Shown one piece after another: positions 27,675-36,245 of a DNA stretch of 64,000 bases; the first letter of the stretch is position 1; every line of letters starts with the position of its first letter. The notes under the pieces were generated by a model. The model searched no databases. It was not told where the DNA came from and worked only from the letters and a program-made list of their open reading frames with translations. A program made the position numbers and the translations under genes. Source of the DNA: Saccharopolyspora erythraea (GTDB lineage Bacteria; Actinomycetota; Actinomycetes; Mycobacteriales; Pseudonocardiaceae); NCBI RefSeq assembly GCF_018141105.1, contig NZ_CP054839.1, forward strand, positions 2,294,001 to 2,358,000, given 5' to 3'.

Positions 27675-28453
27675 CGGGCTCCAACGGGTTCTGCGGCGCG
27701 GGAGGCGGCGCCGCGGTGAGCGGGACGGGCGACCAGCCAGTCGGTGACCAGCGCGGCGGCGACCGCGACCAGCGCCCACGCGAAGACCTCGGCGGTTGCC
27801 AGGTTCCCGCGCGCCTGCGCGACGGCCGCGCCCACGCCGTCCGGTGCGACCAGCAGCTCGGCCATGATCGCCACGCGCAGTCCGCCGGCACCGCACAGCG
27901 ACGCCGCCGAGCGCAGCGCGGGGACCAGCGCGGGCAGTTGCAGGTGCCGCAGCCGCGCCAGCGGGGGCAGCCGGTAGACCCGGGCCATCTCCAGCAGGTC
28001 GGCGTCGATCGCGCGGGCCGCCTCGGCCACGGTCACCTTCGCGGTCGGCACCGTCACGACGACCACCACGAGGACGGCCACCGCACCCGCGTCGCCGAGC
28101 CACACCGTGCCCAGCACGGCGGGGATCACCGGCGGCAGGCCGAGCAGCAGTCCGCGAAGCGGGCGCCCGGACTCGTCGATCCAGCGCCGGGAGGCGCTGG
28201 CCAGGCCCCACAGCGCACCCGCAGCGATGCCGATCGCCACGCCCACCGCGGCCCGGCTCAGCGTGGTCCGGAGCTGCGCCGCGAGCTCGCCGCTCCACGC
28301 GAGGTCGCGCAGGGCGGCGGCGGTCTCGGCGGGGGACGGCACCAGGATCTCCGGCTGCTGCCACGCGACGGCCTGCCAGCACCCGGCCAGCACCGCCACG
28401 CCCACCACGGCTGCGCCGCTGAGACGCAGGCGGCGCCCGCGACGCTCAGACAC
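27671..28453 (-). CDS. ABC importer permease, SsuC/TauC-like
   Basis: A 260-residue inner-membrane subunit with about six hydrophobic segments. It has the ABC transporter contact loop LEMARVYRLPPLARLRHLQLP near residues 165-185. The start is GTG at 28453, overlapping the end of the binding-protein gene by eight bases. In order it is third: ATPase, binding protein, permease, hydroxylase. The nitrate/sulfonate/taurine class takes up small anions, riboflavin precursors or aromatics, so the substrate is open. Confidence 0.86.
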   Translation of the reverse strand: MSERRGRRLRLSGAAVVGVAVLAGCWQAVAWQQPEILVPSPAETAAALRDLAWSGELAAQLRTTLSRAAVGVAIGIAAGALWGLASASRRWIDESGRPLRGLLLGLPPVIPAVLGTVWLGDAGAVAVLVVVVVTVPTAKVTVAEAARAIDADLLEMARVYRLPPLARLRHLQLPALVPALRSAASLCGAGGLRVAIMAELLVAPDGVGAAVAQARGNLATAEVFAWALVAVAAALVTDWLVARPAHRGAASRAAEPVGAR

Positions 28454-29420
28454 CGAAACCGTCCCCGGGCACCCTGCCGCCGATCGTCTCCGGGGCGTGC
28501 TCCAGGAGCCGCCGGTAGAGGACGTCGAGGTCGGCCCGTGCCTGCACACCCGTGCGGAAACCGGTACCGCCGCGGCCGAGGAGCTCGGACACCACCTGGG
28601 GCGGCAGCTGGAGTTCGGCGGCCACCGCCCCGGCCGAGGCCGCGGCGTTCGCGGTCGCCGCGCGCAGGTGGTCCTGGAGCGCGCGGACCACCTCGGGGCG
28701 CCCCGTCGCGAGTTCGCCGCGAACGGCGACCGCCATCAGCGGCAGTGACGTGCTCCCGGTGGTCGCGCGCCACTCGGCCGCCGGGTCGAGGAACCTGGTG
28801 CCCGGTCTGCCGGCCTCTGCGGCACGCAGCAGCGCCAGCGAGGCCGACGGCTCGGGCAGCACCGCGAAATCCGCCCTGCCCACTGCGAACTCGGCGACCG
28901 CCTCCGGGAGCTGCGCGTGGTAGCGGAACCGCACGTCCACGTCCGGGCGCAGACCGCCCGCCCGGGCGAGCAGCCGCGTCAGCACGTCGGTGATGTCACC
29001 TCGGAACGCGACGTCGACGGTCGCGCCGCGCAGCGCCTCCCACGGCCCGATCCCCGCCCGGGCGCGGCCGACCCCGGCCAGCAACGCCTGGTCCAGCACT
29101 CCCAGCACCCGCACGTCGACGCCCTTGGCGGCCAGGTTCGCCGCCGCCGTCGAGGGCAGCACCGCGACGTCGACCTGGCCGCCGACCAGACCGGCCCGCA
29201 GCTCGTCGGGCGTCCTGGCCCGGCTGATCCGCACCGCGCCGACACCGGGCAACGCCGCGCCGCCCGTCCGGAGGCCGGTCAGCGCCGCCTCCGCGACGAC
29301 GTTGGCGACGCTGACGACCCGCAGCGCGTCCGCCTGCGGCCGCGTGCCGCCCGTGCAGGCGCCGAGCACGGCGGGCAGCGGGGGCAGCGCCGCGATGCGC
29401 ATGAACGTCCGACGTTTCAC
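28446..29420 (-). CDS. Substrate-binding lipoprotein of an SsuA/NMT1-like importer
   Basis: A 324-residue extracytoplasmic binding protein. The N-terminus KRRTFM then a hydrophobic run and the lipobox LGAC (Cys about residue 21) look like a Tat-type lipoprotein signal. The body has VGGQVDVAVLPSTAAANLAAKG and GRADFAVLPEPSASLALL, features of the NMT1/SsuA class. The start is GTG at 29420 with AGAGGT before it. It gives substrate to the permease encoded downstream. No ligand can be read from the sequence. Confidence 0.86.
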   Translation of the reverse strand: MKRRTFMRIAALPPLPAVLGACTGGTRPQADALRVVSVANVVAEAALTGLRTGGAALPGVGAVRISRARTPDELRAGLVGGQVDVAVLPSTAAANLAAKGVDVRVLGVLDQALLAGVGRARAGIGPWEALRGATVDVAFRGDITDVLTRLLARAGGLRPDVDVRFRYHAQLPEAVAEFAVGRADFAVLPEPSASLALLRAAEAGRPGTRFLDPAAEWRATTGSTSLPLMAVAVRGELATGRPEVVRALQDHLRAATANAAASAGAVAAELQLPPQVVSELLGRGGTGFRTGVQARADLDVLYRRLLEHAPETIGGRVPGDGFGV

Positions 29421-29441
29421 CGATACCTCTGCTTTCGAAGG

Positions 29442-30113
29442 TCAGGCCGAGCCGAGGCGGCTGGTCGGCACGAGTCGGGCCCGCCCGCCGGTGCCGATGA
29501 GCAGTGCGCGCTCGGCCACGGCGGCGGCTTCTTCCGGGTCGTGGGTGACCCACAGGGCGGCGGCGCCGCCGAGGTGCCTGCACGCCGCCGCGGTGGCGGA
29601 TCGGCGTGCCTGCCGGTCGACCGCCGACAGCGGTTCGTCGGCCAGCAGCAGCGCGGGGCGGACCACCAGCGCGCGCACCAGCGCCACCCGCTGGCGCATC
29701 CCTCCGGAGAGCTCGGCCGGGCGCCGGTCGGCGGTGCCGCCGACGCCGAACTCGTCGAGCAGGCTCAGCGCGCGTTCGCGCGCGGTCCGGCCTTCGCGGC
29801 GTCCCAGCGGGATCAGCACGTTCTGCAGAACGGTGCGCCAGGGCAGCAGCCGGTGCTCGGCGAAGGCGTAGCCGAGGCGTCCGGGCGGGGTCCGCACCGA
29901 GCCGCCGGACGGGGCGAGCAAGCCCGCCACCACCCGCAGCAACGAGGTCTTGCCCGCGCCGGAGGGACCGAGGACGGCGAGGACCTCGCCCCCGCGGACG
30001 TCGGCGGTGACCTCGCTCAGCACCGCCCGGCCGCCGCGCTCGACCGAAACCCGCTCCAGCGACAGACCGGTTTCGGCATCCGGTGGTTTAGGTGAGCCTT
30101 CCCTTGCTGGCAC
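29442..30113 (-). CDS. ABC importer ATPase, SsuB-like
   Basis: A 223-residue cytosolic ATPase. Walker A is GPSGAGKT, the Q-loop is FAEHRLLPW, the signature LSGGMRQR, Walker B LLLADEP and the switch His WVTHD. The Q-loop has His instead of the usual Gln next to the conserved position (AEHRLLPW), which fits NitT/TauT-type ATPases that often read FQ(E/D)xRLLPW; this is a small deviation. The start is GTG at 30113, with a leaderless -10 box, and it opens the four-gene operon. Confidence 0.9.
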   Translation of the reverse strand: MPAREGSPKPPDAETGLSLERVSVERGGRAVLSEVTADVRGGEVLAVLGPSGAGKTSLLRVVAGLLAPSGGSVRTPPGRLGYAFAEHRLLPWRTVLQNVLIPLGRREGRTARERALSLLDEFGVGGTADRRPAELSGGMRQRVALVRALVVRPALLLADEPLSAVDRQARRSATAAACRHLGGAAALWVTHDPEEAAAVAERALLIGTGGRARLVPTSRLGSA

Positions 30114-30120
30114 GTTGGCG

Positions 30121-30126
30121 AGTGTA
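30121..30126 (-). promoter_or_regulatory. Leaderless-type -10 box for the ABC importer operon
   Basis: On the minus strand TACACT lies seven bases before the GTG at 30113. Confidence 0.5.
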
Positions 30127-30263
30127 GCGACCTAAGCTCTAGAGTCCTACTACAACAAGCGGGTGATCGTCGACGAGATCGGTGCGGCACGTGGAGCAAC
30201 CCCGACCCGCGTCGTGCGGCGAAGTCGCGCCAAAGCGGCACTTCCGGCGGATGTGCGCGGGTA

Positions 30264-30968
30264 ATGTCCTCGTCCGTGCAGCCGCAACCGCCCCACGGGC
30301 AGAACCCGCAGCAGCAGGGCCAGTACGGCGCGCCGGGGCAGTACCCCCCGCAGTTCCAGGCGGGCCAGCAGTTCCCGGCCGCTCCGCAGGGTCAGCAGGA
30401 CCAGTACGGCCAGCAAGGGCAATACGTCCAGCAGGGCCAGTACGGCCAGCAGTTCCAGGCCGGGCCGCAAGTCCCGGGCATGGCCGGGACGGCGCGGCCT
30501 GCCGGCGGCGCGACCGCCTACCTCGCCGGCGTCCTCGGAATCCTCGTGGCGCTGGTATCGCTGGGGTCGACGGTGTACGGCATGGTGACCATCGGCTTCT
30601 CGGACTACGCGTCCATCGTGGGATTCGTGCTCGTGCTGCCCCTGGTGGAGCTCGTCGTGGCGCTCGCAGGCTTCGTGCTGCTCTGCCTGGTCAAGACGCC
30701 GGTGGGACGGTGGCTGCTCGTCGGCGCGTGGTCGTTGTTGCTGCTGTACCAGACGTACGGCGTGATCCGCACGCTGGTCGAGTACGGCACCGAACCGCTC
30801 GGGTCCCCGAGCTATCTGGTTCCCGTCGCGATCAGGACGCTGGTTCTGGTGGGCGCGCTGGTTTTCGCGCTGCTGCCGGCCACCGGGCGGTTCCTGGCCG
30901 CGGCGAAGCTGAAGAAGCAGCAGCCGGTCCAGACCTGGGCTCCCCAGCCGCCCTACCCTCAGCAGTAG
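30264..30968 (+). CDS. Gln/Tyr/Pro-rich membrane protein, function unknown
   Basis: A 234-residue protein. Residues 5-75 are low complexity: repeated GQYGQQ, GQYVQQ, QFQAGQQ and PQFQAG units. Four hydrophobic segments follow, at about 84-108, 115-140, 150-168 and 187-205, then a Lys- and Pro-rich tail. I do not recognise a family. The ATG at 30264 has little upstream; a GTG at 30276 has TAATGT eight bases before it and may be a leaderless start. It is divergent from the ABC importer operon and followed by a methyltransferase gene. Confidence 0.75.
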   Translation: MSSSVQPQPPHGQNPQQQGQYGAPGQYPPQFQAGQQFPAAPQGQQDQYGQQGQYVQQGQYGQQFQAGPQVPGMAGTARPAGGATAYLAGVLGILVALVSLGSTVYGMVTIGFSDYASIVGFVLVLPLVELVVALAGFVLLCLVKTPVGRWLLVGAWSLLLLYQTYGVIRTLVEYGTEPLGSPSYLVPVAIRTLVLVGALVFALLPATGRFLAAAKLKKQQPVQTWAPQPPYPQQ

Positions 30969-31025
30969 CTTCCGCATCGGCGCCTCCGAGAACGCTGGGG
31001 TCCGCGCCGCGACAGGAGAGGTCCC

Positions 31026-31703
31026 ATGGCCGACATCGAGGAGCACGCGCGCAGGCTCGCGGCGGAGTCGCTTTCCACCGACGACCCGACGGGCTGGTTC
31101 GAGCGCCTCTACGCGCAGGCGGAGCGCGGCGAGGCCGCCGTGCCGTGGGATCGCGGAGCTCCGCACCAACTGCTCGCCGAGTGGTCCGCCGGACTGCGCG
31201 GCGAGGGCAGGCGCGCGCTCGTCGTCGGCTGCGGGTACGGCGCGGACGCCGAACTCCTGGCGAGCCTCGGTTTCCGCACCGACGCCTTCGACGTCTCGGC
31301 CACGGCCGTCGACGGCGCCAGGCTGCGGTTCCCCGGCTCACGGGTCCGCTACGCCGTCGCCGACCTGCTGGAACCGCCGGGCGAACGCGCGGGCGCGTAC
31401 GACCTGGTCGTGGAAAGCCTGACCGTCCAGTCGCTGCCCGACACCCTGCGCGGCGGCGCGATCGCGGCGGTCCGGCGGTTCGTCGCCCCGGGCGGCACGC
31501 TGCTGGTCATCGCATCGGCGCGGGGCGAAGGACCGGTCGAGGGGCCGCCGTGGCCGCTCACCCGCGCGGAGGTCGAGTCGTTCGCCCGGGATGATCTCCA
31601 CGTGGCACGGATCGAGGCGATCCCCGCCGAATCCGACCCCTCGGTCGTCCGCTGGCGCGCCGAGTTCCGGCGCTCCGACCAGGCGGCGTCGAGCACCTCG
31701 TAG
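31026..31703 (+). CDS. SAM-dependent methyltransferase
   Basis: A 225-residue class I methyltransferase. Motif I is ALVVGCGYGADAELLASLG, strand 2 ends DAFDVSATAVDGA, and the strand-4 motif is YDLVVESLTVQSLP. The N-terminus has WFERLYAQAERGEAAVPWD, similar to thiopurine- or tellurite-type small methyltransferases (TPMT/TehB-like). The substrate is unknown. GACAGGAGAGGTCCC precedes the ATG. It ends the accessory block; the next gene, asnB, is convergent. Confidence 0.87.
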   Translation: MADIEEHARRLAAESLSTDDPTGWFERLYAQAERGEAAVPWDRGAPHQLLAEWSAGLRGEGRRALVVGCGYGADAELLASLGFRTDAFDVSATAVDGARLRFPGSRVRYAVADLLEPPGERAGAYDLVVESLTVQSLPDTLRGGAIAAVRRFVAPGGTLLVIASARGEGPVEGPPWPLTRAEVESFARDDLHVARIEAIPAESDPSVVRWRAEFRRSDQAASSTS

Positions 31704-32002
31704 CCCGCGACGACTCCGCTACGCCGATCGGGCGACATCGGGAACCTCGCGCACGCGAGCGCTGTCACATCGGTGATCTTCGGCTTTCGGGGCCGTGCGA
31801 CCGGTGCGGGCGGGGACAGGGGCCGCTCGCCCGCACCGGTCCCCTCGGGGCTCCCGGCCCTGCGGCATTCCTCCCGGTACTCGGTGACGAGGCGGTCGAA
31901 ACCGCCCGGCGATCCAGTCGTTGCCCGTGGTCGGCGCCGCGCGAAACGCAGGAGGGGCGCTCCCAGCGGGAACGCCCCTCCTCGTCTAGCCCCGGCTGGC
32001 CC
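31704..32002. other. Intergenic region between the methyltransferase and asnB
   Basis: About 300 bases between convergent genes. The only structure I see is the asnB terminator hairpin at its right end. Short open frames here lack start sites or coding character. Confidence 0.6.
31950..31982 (-). terminator. Terminator of asnB
   Basis: AGGAGGGGCG (31950-31959) pairs perfectly with CGCCCCTCCT (31973-31982) around a 13-base loop, 20 bases beyond the asnB stop. Confidence 0.75.
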
Positions 32003-33931
32003 TCAGAGCTTGACCGGGTAGTGCGGCTCGGGCACCTCCGGCGACAGCCGGCCCTCGATGAAGATGCCGTGCCAGAGCATGAACACCAGCAGCGCCCACA
32101 GGCGGCGGCTGTGGTCGAGCACGCCGGAGCGGTGCTCCTCCAGCAGCTGCAGCACCGCGGTGCGGTTGAGCAGGTGGTCGGTCTGGGACTGCTGGATGAT
32201 GTTGCGCGCCCAGTCGTGCATCTCGTCGCGCAGCCAGTGCTTGATCGGCACCGGGAAGCCCAGCTTGCGGCGGTTGAGCACGTGCGCGGGCACCACCTGG
32301 TACATCGCCTGGCGCAGCGCGTACTTGGTGGTCTCCCTGGTGATCTTCTGCTCGAGCGGGATCGTGCTGGCGATCCGGAAGACCTCCGGGTCCAGGAACG
32401 GCACCCGCAGCTCCAGCGAGTTGGCCATGGTCATCTTGTCGGCCTTGACCAGGATGTCGCCGCGCAGCCAGGTGAACAGGTCCACGTGCTGCATCCGGGT
32501 CACCGGGTCCCAGCCGGAGGAGGTCCGGTAGGCCGCGGCGGTGACGTCCTTGTGCGAGACCCCCGGGTCGAAGCCGCGCATCACGTTGCGGAGCTGGTCG
32601 TCCCGGAAGATCCGGGCGTTGCCGTAGTAGCGCTCCTCCAGGCTCAGGGCACCGCGGCGCAGCAGGTCCTTGCCGCGCACGCCCTCCGGGATGGCGGTGG
32701 ACACCCTGCCCATCGCCTTGCGCAGCGCACCCGGCACCTTCTCGAACGGCGCCAGCGACAGCGGCTCGCGGTAGATCGTGTAACCGCCGAACAGCTCGTC
32801 GGCGCCCTCGCCGGAGAGCACCACCTTGACGTGCTGGCGCGCCTCGCGCGCGATGAACCACAGCGGCACCAGCGCCGGGTCGGCCACCGGGTCGTCCAGG
32901 TACCAGACGATCAGCGGCAGCGTCTCCATCATCTCCTCGGCGGAGACGGTGCGGACCACGTGCTTGACGCCGATCGCCGCCGCCGACTCGGCGGCCACGT
33001 CGACCTCGGAATAGCCCTGGCGCTCGAACCCGGTGGTGAAGGTGATCAGGTTCGGGTTGTGCTCCTTGGCCAGCGCGGCGATCGCGGTCGAGTCGATGCC
33101 GCCGGACAGGAACGCGCCGACCGTCACGTCCGCGCGCATGTGCTTGGCGACCGAGTCGCGCATCACGTCGACGATCTCGTCGTGCATGCGCTTGGCGTCG
33201 GAGTCGCTGTGCAGCGTCCGCGAGCCGAAGTTCGGCTGGAAGTAGCGCTCGGTGACCAGCTGGCCACCCGGCGCGACGGTGAACGAGGTGCCGGACTCGA
33301 TGCGGCGCACCTGCCGGTGCAGGGTCTCGGGCTCCGGCACGTACTGCAGCACCAGGTAGTGCTGCATGGCCCGGTGGTCCAGGTCCTCGGTGATCCGAAG
33401 CGTGTTGGCCAGGCTGAGCAGGCTCTTCTTCTCGCTGGCGAAGGCGATGCCGCCGGGGCCCTGGGCGTAGAACAGCGGCTTGATGCCGAAGGGGTCGCGG
33501 GCGCCGAAGACGACCTTGCGCTCGTTGTCCCAGACCAGGAAGGCGAACATGCCGCGCAGGCGCCCCACCATGGAGGTACCCAGGTAGTGGTAGGCCGCGA
33601 CGATGACCTCGGTGTCGCCGTCGGTGTTGAACCGGGCGCCGAAGCGGTCCACCAGCTCCGCGCGCAGTTCGAGGTAGTTGTAGATCTCGCCGTTGAACAG
33701 CACGGTGTAGCGGCCCGGGTTCTCCGGCGGGCCCCAGCTCAGCGGCTGGTGGGAGTGTTCGAGGTCGATGATCGACAGCCGGTTGAAGCCGAAGACCAGC
33801 TCACCGCCATGCCAGGTGTCGCTCTCGTCCGGACCCCGGTGCCGCTGGCACCGCAGGGCGGTGGCCACGGCGTCGCGGGCGTGACCGGCGTTCTCTTCGG
33901 TGGGACAGACCAGTCCAAGCAGGCCGCACAC
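32003..33931 (-). CDS. asnB: Asparagine synthetase, glutamine-hydrolysing
   Basis: A 642-residue cytosolic enzyme that makes asparagine from aspartate with glutamine and ATP. The class II amidotransferase domain needs Cys2: the GTG at 33931 gives (M)CGLLGLVCPTEE, so this start is firm although the frame continues 45 codons upstream. Glutaminase-domain motifs are RGPDESDTW and LFNGEIYNYLELR. The synthetase P-loop-like SGGIDSTAIAAL and GEGADELFGGY bind ATP. In M. tuberculosis asnB lies next to adoK and ctaC; here it keeps ctaC as divergent neighbour. Some members of this clade amidate cell-wall peptides instead, so the acceptor is not certain. Confidence 0.92.
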   Translation of the reverse strand: MCGLLGLVCPTEENAGHARDAVATALRCQRHRGPDESDTWHGGELVFGFNRLSIIDLEHSHQPLSWGPPENPGRYTVLFNGEIYNYLELRAELVDRFGARFNTDGDTEVIVAAYHYLGTSMVGRLRGMFAFLVWDNERKVVFGARDPFGIKPLFYAQGPGGIAFASEKKSLLSLANTLRITEDLDHRAMQHYLVLQYVPEPETLHRQVRRIESGTSFTVAPGGQLVTERYFQPNFGSRTLHSDSDAKRMHDEIVDVMRDSVAKHMRADVTVGAFLSGGIDSTAIAALAKEHNPNLITFTTGFERQGYSEVDVAAESAAAIGVKHVVRTVSAEEMMETLPLIVWYLDDPVADPALVPLWFIAREARQHVKVVLSGEGADELFGGYTIYREPLSLAPFEKVPGALRKAMGRVSTAIPEGVRGKDLLRRGALSLEERYYGNARIFRDDQLRNVMRGFDPGVSHKDVTAAAYRTSSGWDPVTRMQHVDLFTWLRGDILVKADKMTMANSLELRVPFLDPEVFRIASTIPLEQKITRETTKYALRQAMYQVVPAHVLNRRKLGFPVPIKHWLRDEMHDWARNIIQQSQTDHLLNRTAVLQLLEEHRSGVLDHSRRLWALLVFMLWHGIFIEGRLSPEVPEPHYPVKL

Positions 33932-34281
33932 GTGTCTCGGGCACCTCTCGTGTCGGCGGTGTGGGTTCGCTCCCCGGCGGGGAACCCCGAAGGTCGGGAA
34001 GTCCCCGGATCGGGATGCCCAGTATGCCGTTGCGCCGGTTGCCGCCCGCACGCGCGGGGGCCACACTCCGCCGGGAGCACCGCACCCGGCACTCGCCGCA
34101 GGTGATCTCGCTCTCCCGGGCGCGCGCGGGTGACCCTGCGGGGCGACCCCGGAGCAGTATCGCGGCTACTGCTGGGCTAGGCTTCGCCGCAGAATTCCGG
34201 CGGTGGATCGGCTCCCCCTGCGGGGGACGGGCGGGCGCGCATGCCGGATCGGTGAGTTTCGCAGCGAGGAGGCGTCGCGCA
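33932..34281. promoter_or_regulatory. Divergent promoter region between asnB and ctaC
   Basis: 350 bases without a gene. A TAGGCT box at 34178-34183 is a candidate -10 for ctaC, giving a leader of about 90 bases. On the minus strand CATACT near 34021-34026 is a weak candidate for asnB. No convincing operator was seen. Confidence 0.45.
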
Positions 34282-35214
34282 GTGGGCCTGAAGGAGGGGA
34301 CCCGATTGCCACGGCTGGTCAAGGTCACTGGGCTGATCGGCCTGGTAGGTGTCGCGGCAACGGGCTGCACGACCAACGAGGTCCTGCGGTTCGGCTGGCC
34401 GCAGGGTGTCACCCCGCAGGCCGAGTCGATGCGCCAGCTCTGGACCTGGTCTGTGATCGCGGCTCTCGCGGTCGGTGTGCTCGTGTGGGGGCTGATCTTC
34501 TGGTCGGTCGCCTTCCACCGCAAGAAGAGCGAGGAGCTGCCCAGGCAGTTCCAGTACAACCTGCCGCTGGAGATCATCTACTCGGCGATCCCGTTCGTGA
34601 TGGTCGTGGTGCTGTTCTACTTCACCGCGGTCACCCAGAACTACGTGCTGGCCAAGCCGGCCAACCCGGACGTCAAGGTCAACGTGGTGTCCTTCCAGTG
34701 GAACTGGGAGTTCAACTACCCCGGCTACAGGACGCCGGACGGGCAGCCGGTGCGGACCGTCGGCAGCAGCGAGGAGATCCCGCTGCTGGTGCTGCCGACC
34801 GACTCCAGCGTCGAGTACCACCTGTCGTCGACCGACGTCATCCACTCGTTCTTCGTGCCGGAGTTCCACTTCAAGCGGGACACCTTCCCGCACCCGGACA
34901 AGAACAACCAGGACAACGTCTTCCAGAACACGATCGACCGCGAAGGCTCGTTCGTCGGGCGGTGCGCCGAGCTGTGCGGCACCTACCACTCGATGATGAA
35001 CTTCGAGGTCCGCGCGCTCTCGAAGGACAAGTTCGACCAGTACATGGGGCTGCGGACGCGCATCAACCCGCAGACCGGCAGCCCGTACACCGCCTCCGAG
35101 GCGCTCGGGGAGATGAAGTGCGGCGAGCTGTGCGCCCCGCGGGCGGTCACCGGCGTCCCGTTCGACACCGAGCGCACCGGCGGCAAGCCCTCGGGCATCG
35201 GGACAGCCAACTGA
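34282..35214 (+). CDS. ctaC: Cytochrome c oxidase subunit II
   Basis: The copper-A subunit of the aa3 oxidase, taking electrons from the bcc complex. In 310 residues there is a lipoprotein-type signal (VGVAATGC), a membrane pair (residues 50-115) and the cupredoxin domain. Copper-A ligands are H188 (VIHSFF), C228, C232, H236 and M239 (RCAELCGTYHSMM), with the E of AEL between. GTG at 34282 has AGGAGG nine bases upstream; a TTG at 34306 is an alternative. It forms an operon with ctaF. Confidence 0.96.
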   Translation: MGLKEGTRLPRLVKVTGLIGLVGVAATGCTTNEVLRFGWPQGVTPQAESMRQLWTWSVIAALAVGVLVWGLIFWSVAFHRKKSEELPRQFQYNLPLEIIYSAIPFVMVVVLFYFTAVTQNYVLAKPANPDVKVNVVSFQWNWEFNYPGYRTPDGQPVRTVGSSEEIPLLVLPTDSSVEYHLSSTDVIHSFFVPEFHFKRDTFPHPDKNNQDNVFQNTIDREGSFVGRCAELCGTYHSMMNFEVRALSKDKFDQYMGLRTRINPQTGSPYTASEALGEMKCGELCAPRAVTGVPFDTERTGGKPSGIGTAN

Positions 35215-35257
35215 GGAGTGCCCTCGGCAGGGCGTACGGCGTGAGAGCGAGGACTCC

Positions 35258-35656
35258 ATGAAGGTCGAAGCGAAGATCTTCAACTACATCACCTTCTTCT
35301 TCTTCCTGTCGGCGATCGTCTACGGGTTCTGGGCGAAGGAGCCGGTCGGCACCGTGGCGCTGATCCTGGTCGGCGGGCTGTCGCTGCTGATCGGCACGTA
35401 CTTCCAGTTCGTGGCCCGGCGCATCGAGCCGCGTCCGGAGGACAACGACGAGGCCGAGATCAGCGACGGCGCCGGCGAGCTGGGCTTCTTCAGCCCGGGC
35501 AGCTACTGGCCGGTGGGCCTGGCCGCGGCCGCGGCGTTCGCCGGTGTCGCGCTGGCGTTCTTCCACGTGTGGATGATCGTGATCGCCGTCGCGGTGGTCC
35601 TGATCATGGTCGCGGGCCTGGTGTTCGAGTACCACACCGGACCGAACCACGACTGA
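35258..35656 (+). CDS. ctaF: Cytochrome c oxidase subunit IV, actinobacterial
   Basis: A 132-residue membrane protein with four hydrophobic segments: about 8-24, 29-48, 88-104 and 106-124. It begins MKVEAKIFNYITFFFFLSA, typical of actinobacterial CtaF. It stabilises the aa3 oxidase in the supercomplex. It lies 43 bases after ctaC and ends the unit at a strong terminator. Confidence 0.95.
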   Translation: MKVEAKIFNYITFFFFLSAIVYGFWAKEPVGTVALILVGGLSLLIGTYFQFVARRIEPRPEDNDEAEISDGAGELGFFSPGSYWPVGLAAAAAFAGVALAFFHVWMIVIAVAVVLIMVAGLVFEYHTGPNHD

Positions 35657-35674
35657 TCCAAGAGCAGACGGGCG

Positions 35675-35705
35675 AGGCCCCGGACCGACCGGTCCGGGGC
35701 CTTTC
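35675..35705 (+). terminator. Terminator of ctaC-ctaF
   Basis: AGGCCCCGGACC (35675-35686) pairs perfectly with GGTCCGGGGCCT (35691-35702) around GACC, followed by TTT. Confidence 0.9.
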
Positions 35706-35796
35706 GCTGTCGCGGCGGCCCCACGCGCCCCGGCCCGCGGCACCCGGAGGCTCTAGGATCACGACTACCGCAGTGCCGCAGCAGGAGGGTTCCCCA

Positions 35797-36081
35797 GTGA
35801 TCACCGCGATCGTGCTGATCCAGACCGCCGCCGAGCGCCTGACCGAGGCCGCTCAGGAAATCGCCGACCTGGAGGGCGTGGCGGAGGTGTACTCCTGCGC
35901 GGGCGACGTCGACCTGATCGCGGTCCTGCGGGTCAGCGACCACGAGAAGATCGCCGACATCGTGCCCGGCCGGATCAACAAGGTCACCGGTGTCCTCGAC
36001 ACCGACACCCACATCGCGTTCCGCTCGTACTCGCGCCAGGACACCGAGGCCGCCTTTTCGCTCGGCATGGAGGACGAGTGA
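35797..36081 (+). CDS. Free-standing Lrp/AsnC ligand-binding domain
   Basis: A 94-residue protein equal to the RAM (effector) half of Lrp/AsnC regulators: ITAIVLIQTAAERL at the start, GVAEVYSCAGDVDLIAVLRV in the middle and TDTHIAFRSYS near the end. There is no helix-turn-helix. Such stand-alone domains form rings and bind amino acids; they may modulate partners or other Lrp proteins. GTG at 35797 has AGGAGGG seven bases upstream. Convergent with trpD; a role in amino acid sensing is inferred. Confidence 0.88.
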   Translation: MITAIVLIQTAAERLTEAAQEIADLEGVAEVYSCAGDVDLIAVLRVSDHEKIADIVPGRINKVTGVLDTDTHIAFRSYSRQDTEAAFSLGMEDE

Positions 36082-36245
36082 GCGCGCACCGCGGGTGATG
36101 GCCGCAGGTGAGGGCCGTTGCGAGCCCTCACAGCTCGGCTGAGCGTCCGGCACGTGCTTGCGCGGCCTTCCCGGGCGTGCGGGCGTCCCGAAGCTTCACC
36201 GGCAGCGCTGGGCCGTACTGCGAGTCCGGGCCGCGGCCCGGACGT

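Noticed and set aside
32021-34105. Long plus-strand open frame across asnB
   Set aside because: It is the antisense shadow of asnB in high-GC DNA: His/Gly/Gln/Val-rich, no motif, no start site.
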